Shown here: piece by piece, positions 7,932 to 16,509 of the stretch
How positions within the stretch are numbered: the first letter of the stretch is position 1
Layout of the letters: the number at the start of each line of letters is the position of its first letter
From: Amorphoplanes friuliensis DSM 7358
GTDB taxonomy: Bacteria; Actinomycetota; Actinomycetes; Mycobacteriales; Micromonosporaceae
Length of the DNA stretch: 64,000 nucleotides
Direction of reading: 5' to 3'
NCBI RefSeq assembly: GCF_000494755.1
Contig: NC_022657.1
Location: 6,974,001 to 7,038,000, forward strand
Translations under genes and position numbers: made by a program
Notes under the pieces: model-generated
Seen by the model: the letters and a program-made list of their open reading frames with translations, nothing else
What the model was told of the DNA's origin: nothing
Databases searched by the model: none

Positions 7932-9266
7932 GTGAGCGTCATCGAGCTCGGGCTGGTCACGGCCGACGCTCCCGAACCACCCGCACCTGACTGGCGGCAT
8001 CAGCTGCCGCGGTTCGGGGCGGGTGCCGTCGCGGTCCTCTGTGCGCTCACGCTCACCGGTTCGGTGCCACCCCGGTCGCAGGCGCCGCTCCCGCTCTGGA
8101 GTGTCGGCCTCGACGTCAGTGTCTCCAGTTCCTTCGCCATGATGAACGACGGTCTCTACGTCCTCGCCGGTGCGGAGGACCAGCGCCGGCTCACCCGGTA
8201 CGACCCGCGTACCGGCGCCACCCGCTGGAGTGTGCCGGTGGCGCGGCTGGCGACCACGCTGAGTTTCATCCGGTCCGGCGTGATCCAGCTTCCGGTCGAG
8301 CGCGAACCGGTGATCGAGTGGCAGGAGGACGGCAGCCGGGTCAGCCGCACCTCCGGGCAGGAGACCGTCGGCATCGACACGGCCACCGGACAGCAGCTCT
8401 GGACGCTGCCGGGTGATCTCTCGTTCACCCGGGACGGACGGGCCGTGATCGCCGACTGGGACGACACCGGCGCCGCCCTGCGCTCGCTGCGGGTGGTGGA
8501 CGTGCACAGCGGTGCCACCGTCTGGACCCACCCGGGTCGCGGGCTGCGGACCTGGGCGGTTCCCGACGACACGGCCGCCGGGCTGCTGGTCACCGCCGCG
8601 AACGACGGGCAGGTCGAGGTCCGGGACCTGGCCGGCGGCCGGCTGGTGACCTCACGCCGGCTGCCGCAACTGGCCGGGGCGAGCCGGGACGACACCTCGG
8701 CCGACCTCGGCGTCGCCGGTGACGTCGTGCTGACGCAGGACGTGGACGGCGGGAAGGCCACGCTGAAGGCGTACGACACGATGACGATGCGCGAGCTCTG
8801 GCACCTCGGCGCCGACCGGTTCCAGGGCTTCTTCGGCTGCGCACCGGTCCTCTGCATCACCACCGAGGCCGGGACGTCGGGCCACGATCTGGCCACCGGG
8901 CAAAAGCTCTGGCAGCGCGAGGGCGGCGGCCTGTCCATCTCGTTGAGCGACGGTGTCCTCATGGACCAGGGTGAGGACGCGTCCCGGTCGATCCTGGTCG
9001 ACACCGGCACCGGCCGGACGATCATCGACCTGGAGGCAGGCGGTGTCGCGTGGAACGACAGCGACAGGAACGAGCCGGTCGCCGTGCTGCTCCCGACCCG
9101 CGCCCCGCCGGGGAACACCGCGGTCGGCCGGCTCGACCAGCGCACCGGCCGGGTGACGTGGCGGGGCCTGATCGATCCGGTGGAGAGCTTCGCCTGCCGG
9201 GCCGCGGGCACCCTGATGGCCTGCACCACGGGCACTCAGCTCTCGGTCCTCGACCTGGCGCCGTAG
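7932..9266 (+). CDS. Membrane-anchored PQQ-like beta-propeller protein, copy 2 (tandem paralogue)
   Basis: A 444-residue paralogue of the preceding gene, similar along its whole length. The starts align (SVIELGL in both), as do the membrane segment (LCALTLTGS), the propeller blades (GIDTATGQQLW, VHSGATVWTHPGRG) and the C-terminal GRLDQRTGRVTW block. The GTG start at 7932 lies nine bases after the previous stop, with no terminator between. Divergence is spread evenly rather than concentrated in a domain, as expected of an older tandem duplication. No enzymatic residues were recognised. Confidence 0.78.
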   Translation: MSVIELGLVTADAPEPPAPDWRHQLPRFGAGAVAVLCALTLTGSVPPRSQAPLPLWSVGLDVSVSSSFAMMNDGLYVLAGAEDQRRLTRYDPRTGATRWSVPVARLATTLSFIRSGVIQLPVEREPVIEWQEDGSRVSRTSGQETVGIDTATGQQLWTLPGDLSFTRDGRAVIADWDDTGAALRSLRVVDVHSGATVWTHPGRGLRTWAVPDDTAAGLLVTAANDGQVEVRDLAGGRLVTSRRLPQLAGASRDDTSADLGVAGDVVLTQDVDGGKATLKAYDTMTMRELWHLGADRFQGFFGCAPVLCITTEAGTSGHDLATGQKLWQREGGGLSISLSDGVLMDQGEDASRSILVDTGTGRTIIDLEAGGVAWNDSDRNEPVAVLLPTRAPPGNTAVGRLDQRTGRVTWRGLIDPVESFACRAAGTLMACTTGTQLSVLDLAP

Positions 9267-9415
9267 CGCTCCAGGTCAGCCCGGCGGCCAGTTCGGTGAT
9301 CCAGGCGGCGTGACCGGGGCAGTAGCGCACGGGTTTCTCACCCGGGAGGAAGACGCGCTCGAGATGACCGCCGGGGCGCCCCGTCGAGATCCAGCAGCAG
9401 AACGGGCCGGCTCAC
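9267..9415 (-). pseudogene. Remnant of a HAD-like hydrolase gene
   Basis: Reading the minus strand from a GTG at 9415 gives SRPVLLLDLDG, the phosphoacceptor motif with which small actinobacterial HAD hydrolases begin. After a change of frame and apparent internal loss it continues as GGHLERVFLPGEKPVRYCPG and HAAWITELAAGLTW, matching the next part of such proteins as I know them. The remnant ends against the stop of the upstream propeller gene, so the C-terminal two thirds are missing. No intact frame spans it. Homology is recognised by eye only. Confidence 0.6.
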
Positions 9416-9451
9416 CGTGCCGTTGAAACCCGGCGGGCTTACGGTCGGAGC

Positions 9452-10252
9452 ATGCGGGTCATGACCTGGAACGTGTGGTGGCGTTTCGGCGGCAACTGGC
9501 GCGAGCGGGCCACCGGCATCAAGATCACCCTGGAGACGTACCAGCCGGATGTGATCGGGCTGGTCGAGACCTGGGCCGGGAACGGGACAACTCAGCCGGA
9601 CGAGCTGGCGCGGATCCTCGGCCTGCACGCGGCTTTTGCGCCCACGTCGCTGCCGCCGGCACCGGACCCGATCGAACATCCGGACCAGGCCGGGGTGACC
9701 GTCGGTCTCGGTCTGCTCAGCCGCTGGCCGATCCTGCGGACCAGGGTGCACGAGCTGCCGCACCCGCAGCGCGGTGGTGAACCGCCCACGGCCCTGGTCG
9801 CGACCCTGGACCATCCGCGCGGCGAGCTGCACGTCATCGTCACGTGCCGGGAGTGGGAGCCGCACCACGCGGCCGACCGTCTTGCCCAGTCGGAGGCGCT
9901 GGCCGAACTGATCATGGATCCCGCCCTGGACGGCCCGCTGCCGGTCCTGCTGGTCGGCGACCTGAACGCCCCGCCGGACGAGCCCGAGCTCGCGCCGCTG
10001 CGTGAGGTCACCGTCGACACCTGGGAAGCCGGTGGCGGTGATCCCGGGGTGACCACACTGGACTCGTTGCTGCCGTACGCGCCGCTGGAGGCGACAACAC
10101 TGATCGACCGCCGGATCGACCACGTGCTGGTCCGGCCCGGGCGGCCGGGTGTGGCGGTCACGGTCCGCGGGGCCTTCATCGCGGGCGACCGCCCGATCGA
10201 CGGCCACTACCCGTCGGACCACTACGCCATCGGCGCGGACCTGGATCCCTGA
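9452..10252 (+). CDS. Endonuclease/exonuclease/phosphatase family protein
   Basis: A 266-residue single-domain protein of the EEP (DNase I-like) superfamily, without a signal peptide. Visible landmarks are MTWNVWW at the start (metal-binding Asn), the catalytic Glu in GLVETW, the GDLNAPPDEPE segment (Asp/Asn pair), the RIDHVLV motif, and the terminal SDHYAI (Asp-His). All catalytic positions of the fold are present, so it should be an active metal-dependent phosphoesterase. Whether it acts on nucleic acid, phosphoinositide-like or other substrates cannot be told. It ends convergently against the beta-helix gene, with a bidirectional terminator between them. Confidence 0.88.
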   Translation: MRVMTWNVWWRFGGNWRERATGIKITLETYQPDVIGLVETWAGNGTTQPDELARILGLHAAFAPTSLPPAPDPIEHPDQAGVTVGLGLLSRWPILRTRVHELPHPQRGGEPPTALVATLDHPRGELHVIVTCREWEPHHAADRLAQSEALAELIMDPALDGPLPVLLVGDLNAPPDEPELAPLREVTVDTWEAGGGDPGVTTLDSLLPYAPLEATTLIDRRIDHVLVRPGRPGVAVTVRGAFIAGDRPIDGHYPSDHYAIGADLDP

Positions 10253-10268
10253 CGGAGCTGGAGGCCCC

Positions 10269-10303
10269 TGCGCGCCACGGCCTCGGTGGCACCGTGGCGC
10301 GCA
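10269..10303. terminator. Bidirectional hairpin terminator between convergent genes
   Basis: Perfect 12-base arms (TGCGCGCCACGG and its complement) with an 11-base loop, between the EEP gene ending at 10252 and the beta-helix gene ending at 10315. The symmetric position suggests it serves both strands. Confidence 0.75.
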
Positions 10304-10314
10304 AGGGAATTCTG

Positions 10315-12957
10315 TTACGGGCCGGACGTCAGGTACTGGATCTCCGCACCCTTCTGCGCCGTACCACCCTTGTCGTTGATGATCTTGTTGATGGTGCCCT
10401 GGCCGCCGAGCGAGACGGTGACCATGTTGGTGAACTGGATGCCGGGCTTGACCGGGGCCTCGATCGCGCGCTCCCCCACCACCGACTGGTCGAGGGTGAA
10501 GACGCAGTAGCTGCCCAGACCCCACGCCTGGTGGGTGTTCACCGTGTCGGCGACCTTGTAGGCCGCGTAACCACGGGTCGCCCCGTTCATCCAGGACGCT
10601 TGGTTCGGCATCTCGTAGGGCATCTCGTTCTGGTAGAAGTACGTCCGGCCTCGTTCGCCGTTCCAGACCGTCTGATACTTCTGGAAGTGCTCGACGAACA
10701 GGCCGTACATCGTGACGTCGGCGCCGTTGACGACCAGGCCCTGGTCGGCGGTGTTGACCGACCAGCCGACGCCGTCACCGTGGTCCGCGCGCCACAGCCA
10801 CAGGTGGTCGCCGATGACGTTGTTGCTGTTGACGACGACGCTGGTGGTGGCCCGGCCGATGCCCGAGCCGCCGATCCGGACGAAGACGTCGTGCAGCGAG
10901 ATCGGGTTCGCGGCGTTGTTCGCGCTGCTGCCCGCCTGACCGACCTCGATCAGCGTCGGCGAGTTGGTGGCGCCGGCCTCGACGAGCACACCCGCCAGCT
11001 TCACCCCGGCGACGTCGGCGATCTTGACGGCCGCGGTGCCCGTGGTCGGCCGCAGTGTGGCGAGACCCAGACCGAGGATCACGGTGTCCGGGCGGTTCAC
11101 CTGCAGCGCCTGGTCGACGTTGTAGACGCCCGGTGTGAACAGCAGGTTCTTGCCCTGCGCGAGGGCGGCGTTCATGGTCGCCGCGGTGGCGCCCGGACGG
11201 ACGACGGAGAAGTCGCTCAGCGAGATCGACGAGCCGGCCGGGGTCTTGTTGTACCAGCTCGTGCCGGTGCTGTTCTGGCGTAGTGCCGGGACGAACACCT
11301 TGTACTCGCCGGTGCTGTCCACGTACAGGAAGGGCTTCTCCCGGACCGTGGGGGTGGTGTTGATGACCGTGTGGGAGGGATTGGGGAAGTTGGGGGCGGG
11401 GGCGCCCTGCACACCCTGGAAGACCATGTTCCAGACCGATCCGGCCCAGCTGCCGAACTCGCTGTTGCGCGAGTACCACTGCTGCTGCGAGCCGGAGACG
11501 ACCGCACCGTCCACCTTGGTGTCGGCCATCAGGCCGCCGGACGACCAGCCGTCACCACCGTTCCAGAGCTGGATCTGGTTGCCCGCACCCTTGAGGTGCA
11601 TCCGGCGGTACGGCGCGGCCTGCGAGACGGCGTACCGCTCGACGGTCGTACCGGCGGGGAGGGTGACCGACAGGTTCTCGGCGACCCGCCAGAAGTTCTG
11701 GGTGGCGTTGCCGTTCATCCAGCCGGCCTCGACACGCACGTGGCCGTTGAGGTTGACGTCGTCGGGCGACAGGCCCAGCCCGGACACCTGGGTGAAGAAG
11801 CCGAGGTTGACGTCGGCCGAGTAGTTGCCCGGCTTGAACAGCACGGCGTAGCGCTCGGGACCGAACTGGTTGGTCTCCTGCGCGGTGAAGAGCGCGTTCA
11901 GACGGTTCTGGATCGTGGCGGCCGGCGTCGACGGGTCGAAGACGTTGACGTTCGGGCCGAGGTTGGGGTTACGCGGGTCGGTCGGCTCGACAGGGTCACC
12001 CGTCGTCGGCGGCGGCGTCACGCTGCCCGAGCCGGTGAAGACCTTGAGTTCGTACAGCGAGTAGCCGTAGCCGCTGCCACGGACGGTGCCGTACATCCGC
12101 ACGTAGCGGCCGGAGCCCGTCACGGCGAGGGTCTCGGTGCCGCCCGCACCAGCGGCCGTGGAGAAGCTGTCGGTCCAGGTGGTGCCGTTCGCACTGGTCT
12201 GGATCTTGTACGCCTTGCCGTACGCGCCCTCCCACTGCAGCACCACCCGGCAGATCGACTGGGTGCTGCCGAGGTCGACCTGCAACCACTGCGGGTCACT
12301 GAACTGGCTCGACCAGCGGGTGCCGGCGTCACCGTCCACGGCCTTCGCGGCGGCGACGTCGGCGCCCTCCTGCGACGAGGCGGTCGCAGTCTTCCCCTGG
12401 GCCGCGTTGGTCGTGCCGCACTCGGACGGCGGCGGGTTGGCACTCGTGGAGCCGTAGACCTTGAACTCGTAGAGCGAGTAGCCGTAGCCGCTCGCGCGGG
12501 TCGTGCCGTACATCCGGACGTAGCGCCCCGACCCCGTCACGGCCAGCGTTTCCGTGCCGCCCGCGCCCGTGGTCGTCGAGTAGACGTCGGTCCAGGCGGT
12601 GCCGTTCGCACTGGTCTGGATCTTGTACGCCTTCCCGTACGCGCCCTCCCACTGCAGCACCACCTGACTGATGGTGGCGGTGGCACCGAGGTCGACCTGC
12701 AGCCACTGCGGGTCGGCGAAGACGCTGGACCACCGCGTACCGGCGTTGCCGTCCACTGCCTTCGCGGCCGAGACGTCGGCGCCCTCCTGCGACGAGGCGG
12801 TCGCGGTCTTCCCCTGCGACAGCAGCGTGTCGGCCGCACTGGCCGAGGTGGTGACGGACGCGACGGTCAGGCCCAGCGCCGTGGCGAGGACGGCGGCGAG
12901 CACGGTGAACTTGCGGCGTCTGCGCCGGGGCGGCGCAGCCAGGGGTATCGGAGTCAT
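10315..12957 (-). CDS. Secreted beta-helix protein with two N-terminal discoidin domains
   Basis: An 880-residue exported protein. The ATG at 12957 is preferred because longer starts would run into the LacI-type operator at 12987-13004. A signal peptide with a poly-Arg n-region (PPRRRRRKFTVLAA) ends near ASA-ADT. Two discoidin/CBM32-like domains follow (about residues 43-170 and 183-311), nearly identical in sequence to those of the glycosidase at 3032. After a Pro-rich linker comes a ~560-residue region with repeating short strands and Asn/Val/Gly turns (GVYNVDQALQVNRPDTVILG, NPISLHDVFVRIGG, VNGADVTMYGLFVEHFQ), characteristic of a right-handed parallel beta-helix (pectate-lyase-like fold). 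The sugar substrate and catalytic residues are not recognisable; lyase or glycosidase are both possible. Confidence 0.82.
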   Translation of the reverse strand: MTPIPLAAPPRRRRRKFTVLAAVLATALGLTVASVTTSASAADTLLSQGKTATASSQEGADVSAAKAVDGNAGTRWSSVFADPQWLQVDLGATATISQVVLQWEGAYGKAYKIQTSANGTAWTDVYSTTTGAGGTETLAVTGSGRYVRMYGTTRASGYGYSLYEFKVYGSTSANPPPSECGTTNAAQGKTATASSQEGADVAAAKAVDGDAGTRWSSQFSDPQWLQVDLGSTQSICRVVLQWEGAYGKAYKIQTSANGTTWTDSFSTAAGAGGTETLAVTGSGRYVRMYGTVRGSGYGYSLYELKVFTGSGSVTPPPTTGDPVEPTDPRNPNLGPNVNVFDPSTPAATIQNRLNALFTAQETNQFGPERYAVLFKPGNYSADVNLGFFTQVSGLGLSPDDVNLNGHVRVEAGWMNGNATQNFWRVAENLSVTLPAGTTVERYAVSQAAPYRRMHLKGAGNQIQLWNGGDGWSSGGLMADTKVDGAVVSGSQQQWYSRNSEFGSWAGSVWNMVFQGVQGAPAPNFPNPSHTVINTTPTVREKPFLYVDSTGEYKVFVPALRQNSTGTSWYNKTPAGSSISLSDFSVVRPGATAATMNAALAQGKNLLFTPGVYNVDQALQVNRPDTVILGLGLATLRPTTGTAAVKIADVAGVKLAGVLVEAGATNSPTLIEVGQAGSSANNAANPISLHDVFVRIGGSGIGRATTSVVVNSNNVIGDHLWLWRADHGDGVGWSVNTADQGLVVNGADVTMYGLFVEHFQKYQTVWNGERGRTYFYQNEMPYEMPNQASWMNGATRGYAAYKVADTVNTHQAWGLGSYCVFTLDQSVVGERAIEAPVKPGIQFTNMVTVSLGGQGTINKIINDKGGTAQKGAEIQYLTSGP

Positions 12958-12986
12958 GGCGCTACCTGTCGCTCGAGGAATGATCT

Positions 12987-13004
12987 TGGGAAAGCGCTCT
13001 CCCA
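12987..13004. promoter_or_regulatory. LacI-type operator O3 (beta-helix gene)
   Basis: TGGGAAAGCGCTCTCCCA, palindromic except for one position pair, centred 38 bases upstream of the ATG at 12957. Same core as the other four operators. Confidence 0.82.
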
Positions 13005-13174
13005 CTGCTGCGATTGTTACGGGGACGTTGCGTCACGTCAATACGCTGGGGTTCCGGAATTGAAAGATGACGCCGTGAAGGAAGGGCCAATGCCGCATTG
13101 ACACCCGAGTCGGCGGCATTGACACTGAGACGCTTCCCTTTCGGCTTTCGCGCCCCGTGTGGAATGGAGTCGGC

Positions 13175-13735
13175 GTGATCTATCCGCAGCGCACGGCCGT
13201 GGCCGGCTGTCTGCTCGCCCTGCTGCTGGGCGCCTCGGCCTGCGACGCGGGCACCGCCTCGGCCCCGCCGCCGGCGGCCAGTTCCGCCGCGTCGTCCTTC
13301 TTCGGCGGCACCGACCTGGCCTGGGTCGAGATCAACATCGCGATGAACGAGGAGCTGCTCCCGCTGCTCGACCTGGTCCCCGCACACAGCACCGACCCCG
13401 AGGTCAAAGCACTGGTCACCGAGGTCAGAGCCGTCAACGACCAGGAGCTGGCCACCCTGCGGGCCCTGCACGACGAGGCGAAGCTCCCCGCCGAGAACCC
13501 GCACAAGGGCATGCCGATGCCGGGCATGATGACCCCCGAACTGGTCGCGGAGGCCGCCAAGGTGCGCGGACCTGCGTTCGACAAACTGCTGCTGGCCCAC
13601 CTCGAGGCGCACTTCGACCAGGGTGTGCGGCTGGCCGGCAGCGAGGAGAAATCCGGACTCGAGCCCCGCACCAAGGCACTCGCCGGCGAGGTCATCGGCA
13701 CCCGCAAAAAATATCTGCCGAAAGTCGCCGGATAA
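13175..13735 (+). CDS. DUF305-type lipoprotein
   Basis: A 186-residue lipoprotein. The start is the GTG at 13175, with GGAG five bases upstream; an in-frame GTG at 13157 is the alternative. A hydrophobic segment is followed by the lipobox LGASAC, so Cys should be lipidated and the protein tethered outside the membrane. After a Ser/Ala/Pro linker comes a helical domain with the DUF305 pattern: acidic and histidine/methionine-rich segments (MNEELLPLLDLV, HKGMPMPGMMTPE, LLAHLEAHFDQGVRLA). DUF305 proteins have a ferritin-like four-helix fold and some bind copper; the His/Met content here fits metal binding, but that is inference. Confidence 0.85.
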   Translation: MIYPQRTAVAGCLLALLLGASACDAGTASAPPPAASSAASSFFGGTDLAWVEINIAMNEELLPLLDLVPAHSTDPEVKALVTEVRAVNDQELATLRALHDEAKLPAENPHKGMPMPGMMTPELVAEAAKVRGPAFDKLLLAHLEAHFDQGVRLAGSEEKSGLEPRTKALAGEVIGTRKKYLPKVAG

Positions 13736-13755
13736 TTGTTATCGAGCGGACCGTA

Positions 13756-13791
13756 AATCGTCCGGGTGCCCGTGCGGGCACCCGGACGATT
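13756..13791. terminator. Bidirectional hairpin terminator (17-bp perfect stem)
   Basis: Perfect 17-base arms (AATCGTCCGGGTGCCCG and complement) around a two-base TG turn, followed on the plus strand by GCTTTTATC. It lies between the convergent DUF305 and DUF1996 genes and probably ends both transcripts. Confidence 0.85.
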
Positions 13792-13802
13792 GCTTTTATC
13801 GG

Positions 13803-15209
13803 TTACGGAAGGACGTAGTTCTCGTTGAGCGCCGCACCCCGCTCGGGCTTGTACTGATCGAAGCCGCGCGGGTCACACTGCAGCCCGCCCTTGATGCAGT
13901 GGTTGACGAGCGCGTTCAGGGTCGGCGCGTCCCAGGCGTTGTAGAAGTCGTAGTGGAACGAGTAGGCCCGCCCGCTCGACAGCTTGACGTTCGCCATGTT
14001 CCCGCTGACCGGGAACGCCATCTTGAACTCGATCATCGGGACGGCCACCGGGTGACTCGCCGGACAGACACCCACCGTCGGGTACGCCATGTGGCTCTTG
14101 TGGTCGGGCGTGTCCAGGTGGATGCCGTCCCAGCAGCTCGGAGCCTGGTACCGGATGTTCAGCTGCGTGCCGTCCGGGCAGGACGCCGGGAAGTCCCAGT
14201 TACGGACGCTGTCGCCGCACTCCCAGCCCTCGACGGCGCCGGGCGCGTTCTTGAACTCGTCCAGCGTCGCCACCGGACTGCCCACCACGTACCGCAGACC
14301 GGGAGGAGACGGGCGGACACTGCGGTAGTCGATCACGCCGCTCTTGTAGTAGATGACCTGACGGCCGAGCGGCTGCACCGCGGTGGTGCCGTTGAGCAGC
14401 GTCGGCATCCAGTACCCGGTCTTGTCACCCGGCGTGATGCACGAGGTGCCGCCCGCGTTCAGGCTGGCCAGTGTCGTCGCGGCGTTCGTGGTCGTGTTGC
14501 CCATGAACGTGTGCGAGTGGGAAGCGCCCGGCATGTTCGGGAAGACGATCGGGTCGTCGGGCAGGTTCGACCGGCTCACCGAACAGTTCGCCTGGAACTC
14601 GTGGTGCGTGGTGGGCGGGTTCGTCGCCGGCGGGGTGGCCGTCGACGGGACCACACCGGTCACCGGCGGGTTCGCGAGGACATAACCGTCACCACCACCG
14701 GCGGGCGGGGTGCTGCCGCTCGTGCCGTACACCTTGAACTCGTACAGCGAGTAGCCGTAGCCGGTGCCGCGCTGGGTGCCGTAGAGACGGACGTACCGGC
14801 CGCTGCCGTTGACCGTCAGCGTCTGCGTGCCGCCGGTCGCCGTTGTGGTGCTGTAGATGCTGGTCCAGGCGTTGCCGTCCGGCGAGGTCTGGATCTGGAA
14901 CGACTTCGCGTACGCCGCCTCCCACTGCAGCACGACCTGACTGATCGTGGCCGTGCTGCCGAGATCGACACGCAGCCACTGCGGGTCGGCCCACTGGCTG
15001 CCCCAGCGGGTGTCGGCCCGGCCGTCGACCGCGGCGGCCGCGGGCGACTCGCCGTTCTCCAGCGAGGAGGCGAGCGCCGGCCTGCCCTGCGACAGCAGAG
15101 TGTCGGCGGCGTGCGCCGACTGAACCCCCGCCACCAGCAGCGATCCGGCGACGGCGGCCACGCCGAGCGGCGCGATGAGCCGTCTGAACCGGCTTTTCCC
15201 TGATCTCAT
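13803..15209 (-). CDS. Secreted DUF1996 protein with one discoidin domain
   Basis: A 468-residue exported protein. The ATG at 15209 has GGGAG upstream. A signal peptide (RFRRLIAPLGVAAVAG ... AHA) is followed by one discoidin/CBM32-like domain (about residues 45-175), a Gly/Pro/Thr linker, and a DUF1996 domain of about 250 residues with its characteristic HHEFQANC beginning, SHSHTFMG, GYWMPTL, the SCWDGIHLD motif and a C-terminal HYDFYNAW segment. DUF1996 is common in fungi and soil actinomycetes and has no established activity; conserved His/Cys/Asp suggest an enzyme or metal site. The shared discoidin domain and operator tie it to the two other secreted proteins of this island. Confidence 0.88.
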   Translation of the reverse strand: MRSGKSRFRRLIAPLGVAAVAGSLLVAGVQSAHAADTLLSQGRPALASSLENGESPAAAAVDGRADTRWGSQWADPQWLRVDLGSTATISQVVLQWEAAYAKSFQIQTSPDGNAWTSIYSTTTATGGTQTLTVNGSGRYVRLYGTQRGTGYGYSLYEFKVYGTSGSTPPAGGGDGYVLANPPVTGVVPSTATPPATNPPTTHHEFQANCSVSRSNLPDDPIVFPNMPGASHSHTFMGNTTTNAATTLASLNAGGTSCITPGDKTGYWMPTLLNGTTAVQPLGRQVIYYKSGVIDYRSVRPSPPGLRYVVGSPVATLDEFKNAPGAVEGWECGDSVRNWDFPASCPDGTQLNIRYQAPSCWDGIHLDTPDHKSHMAYPTVGVCPASHPVAVPMIEFKMAFPVSGNMANVKLSSGRAYSFHYDFYNAWDAPTLNALVNHCIKGGLQCDPRGFDQYKPERGAALNENYVLP

Positions 15210-15284
15210 GAGTTCTCCCACGGGGACGAGGACGAGTGCCTCACCGGACGGCGGTGCGGGGATCGGCCGACGAGGCGGGACGTA

Positions 15285-15305
15285 CTTGGAGAGCGCTTTC
15301 CGAAG
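15285..15305. promoter_or_regulatory. LacI-type operator O4 (DUF1996 gene)
   Basis: CTTGGAGAGCGCTTTCCGAAG, an imperfect copy of the shared palindrome, centred 85 bases upstream of the DUF1996 start. Its centre is 104 bp (about 10 helical turns) from O5 in front of the divergent LacI gene. Confidence 0.8.
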
Positions 15306-15390
15306 TGTTACGCCCAAGTTGCACGCTCGTCAATATGCTGGGGCAGATCCGGAACTAATACGCGGCGCACCGGGGCTGGAGCGGTCTTGT

Positions 15391-15406
15391 CGGAGAGCGC
15401 TCTCCG
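15391..15406. promoter_or_regulatory. LacI-type operator O5 (autoregulation of the LacI gene)
   Basis: Perfect palindrome CGGAGAGCGCTCTCCG, followed nine bases later by a TATAAA candidate -10 element (15415-15420) and 52 bases before the GTG start of the LacI gene. This position would give negative autoregulation. Confidence 0.83.
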
Positions 15407-15450
15407 AGGTGTGCTATAAAACCTGTTATGAAGACCCGGAGCTCGACCCC

Positions 15451-16509
15451 GTGACCGCCGGCACCGGACGGGTGCCCGTGGGTGAGCGACTGCCGACCCT
15501 CGAGGACGTCGCCCGGGTCGCCGGAGTGTCCCGGGCGACCGTCTCCCGCGTCATCAACGGCATCCGCAACGTCGACCCGCAGCTCCACGAAATGGTGTGG
15601 AACGCGGTCGGCCAGACGGGTTACGTCCCCAACCGGCTGGCACGCTCCCTGGTCACCCGGCGCACCGGCACGGTCGCCCTGGTCGTCTCCGACTCCGAGT
15701 CCCACGACGACGACCCGTTCATGGGCCGCTTCTTCGCCGACCCGTACTTCGGCCGCGTCGTCGGCGGCCTGATGAGCGTCCTGCGTACGGCCGGCATCCA
15801 GCTCGCCCTCCAGATCGTCGGCACCGAGGAACAACGCACCCGCCTCGTCGGCGACCTCCGCCACGGCCTCGCCGACGGCGTGATCGTCCTGTCCCTGCCG
15901 GGCCACGACCCGCTCCCCCGCATGCTCACCGACGCCGGCGTCCCCGCCGTACTGATCGGCCGCCCCGCCGACCCCGTCCCCATCAACTACGTCGACCTCG
16001 CCAACGACACCGGCGCGTCCCTCGCCGCCGACCACCTCGTCACCCGCGGCTGCCAGCTCATAGGCATGATCTCCGGCCCGGCCGACGTCCCCGCCAGCAA
16101 CGACCGCATCACCGGCTTCCGCCGCTCCATGGCCCGCCACGGCCACGCCTGGGTCCCCCTCGTCTCCGGCAACTTCACCCAGGAGAGCGGCGAAGAAGCC
16201 ATGCGTACGCTCCTCGCCGAAAACCCCCGCCTCGACGGCGTCTTCGTCGCCAACGACCTGATGGCCCTCGGCGCCCTCCTCGCCCTCCGCGACGCCGGCC
16301 GCCAGGTCCCTGCCGACGTCGCCATGGTCGGCTTCGACGACAGCAGCGCGGCGGTGGCCGCCAGCCCGGCCCTGACGACGGTCCGGCACCCCCTGGAAGA
16401 CATGGCGGCGGAGAGCGCCCGGCTGCTCCTGGCCCGCGTCGAGGACCCGACGATGCGCATCTCGTCCGTCATCTACGAACCCACCCTGATCGTCCGCCAG
16501 TCGGCCTGA
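15451..16509 (+). CDS. LacI-family transcriptional regulator, probable master of the discoidin regulon
   Basis: A 352-residue LacI/GalR regulator. The GTG at 15451 (GGAG nine bases upstream) places the helix-turn-helix at the usual distance from the N-terminus (LEDVARVAGVSRATVSRVIN), followed by the hinge helix (NRLARSLVTRRT) that reads the central CG of LacI operators. The periplasmic-binding-protein-like core includes GMISGP, FVANDLMALGALLALRDAGR and VGFDDS, the usual sugar-binding architecture. It is transcribed divergently from the DUF1996 gene. Five copies of one palindrome, including one at its own promoter, lie only upstream of the three secreted discoidin proteins and of itself, so it most likely represses them until a sugar effector binds. 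The effector is unknown. Confidence 0.93.
   Translation: MTAGTGRVPVGERLPTLEDVARVAGVSRATVSRVINGIRNVDPQLHEMVWNAVGQTGYVPNRLARSLVTRRTGTVALVVSDSESHDDDPFMGRFFADPYFGRVVGGLMSVLRTAGIQLALQIVGTEEQRTRLVGDLRHGLADGVIVLSLPGHDPLPRMLTDAGVPAVLIGRPADPVPINYVDLANDTGASLAADHLVTRGCQLIGMISGPADVPASNDRITGFRRSMARHGHAWVPLVSGNFTQESGEEAMRTLLAENPRLDGVFVANDLMALGALLALRDAGRQVPADVAMVGFDDSSAAVAASPALTTVRHPLEDMAAESARLLLARVEDPTMRISSVIYEPTLIVRQSA

Noticed and set aside
12987-13005. Longer start for the beta-helix protein at 13005
   Set aside because: It would put the LacI-type operator inside the coding region and add a non-signal-like N-terminus; the ATG at 12957 gives a clean signal peptide.
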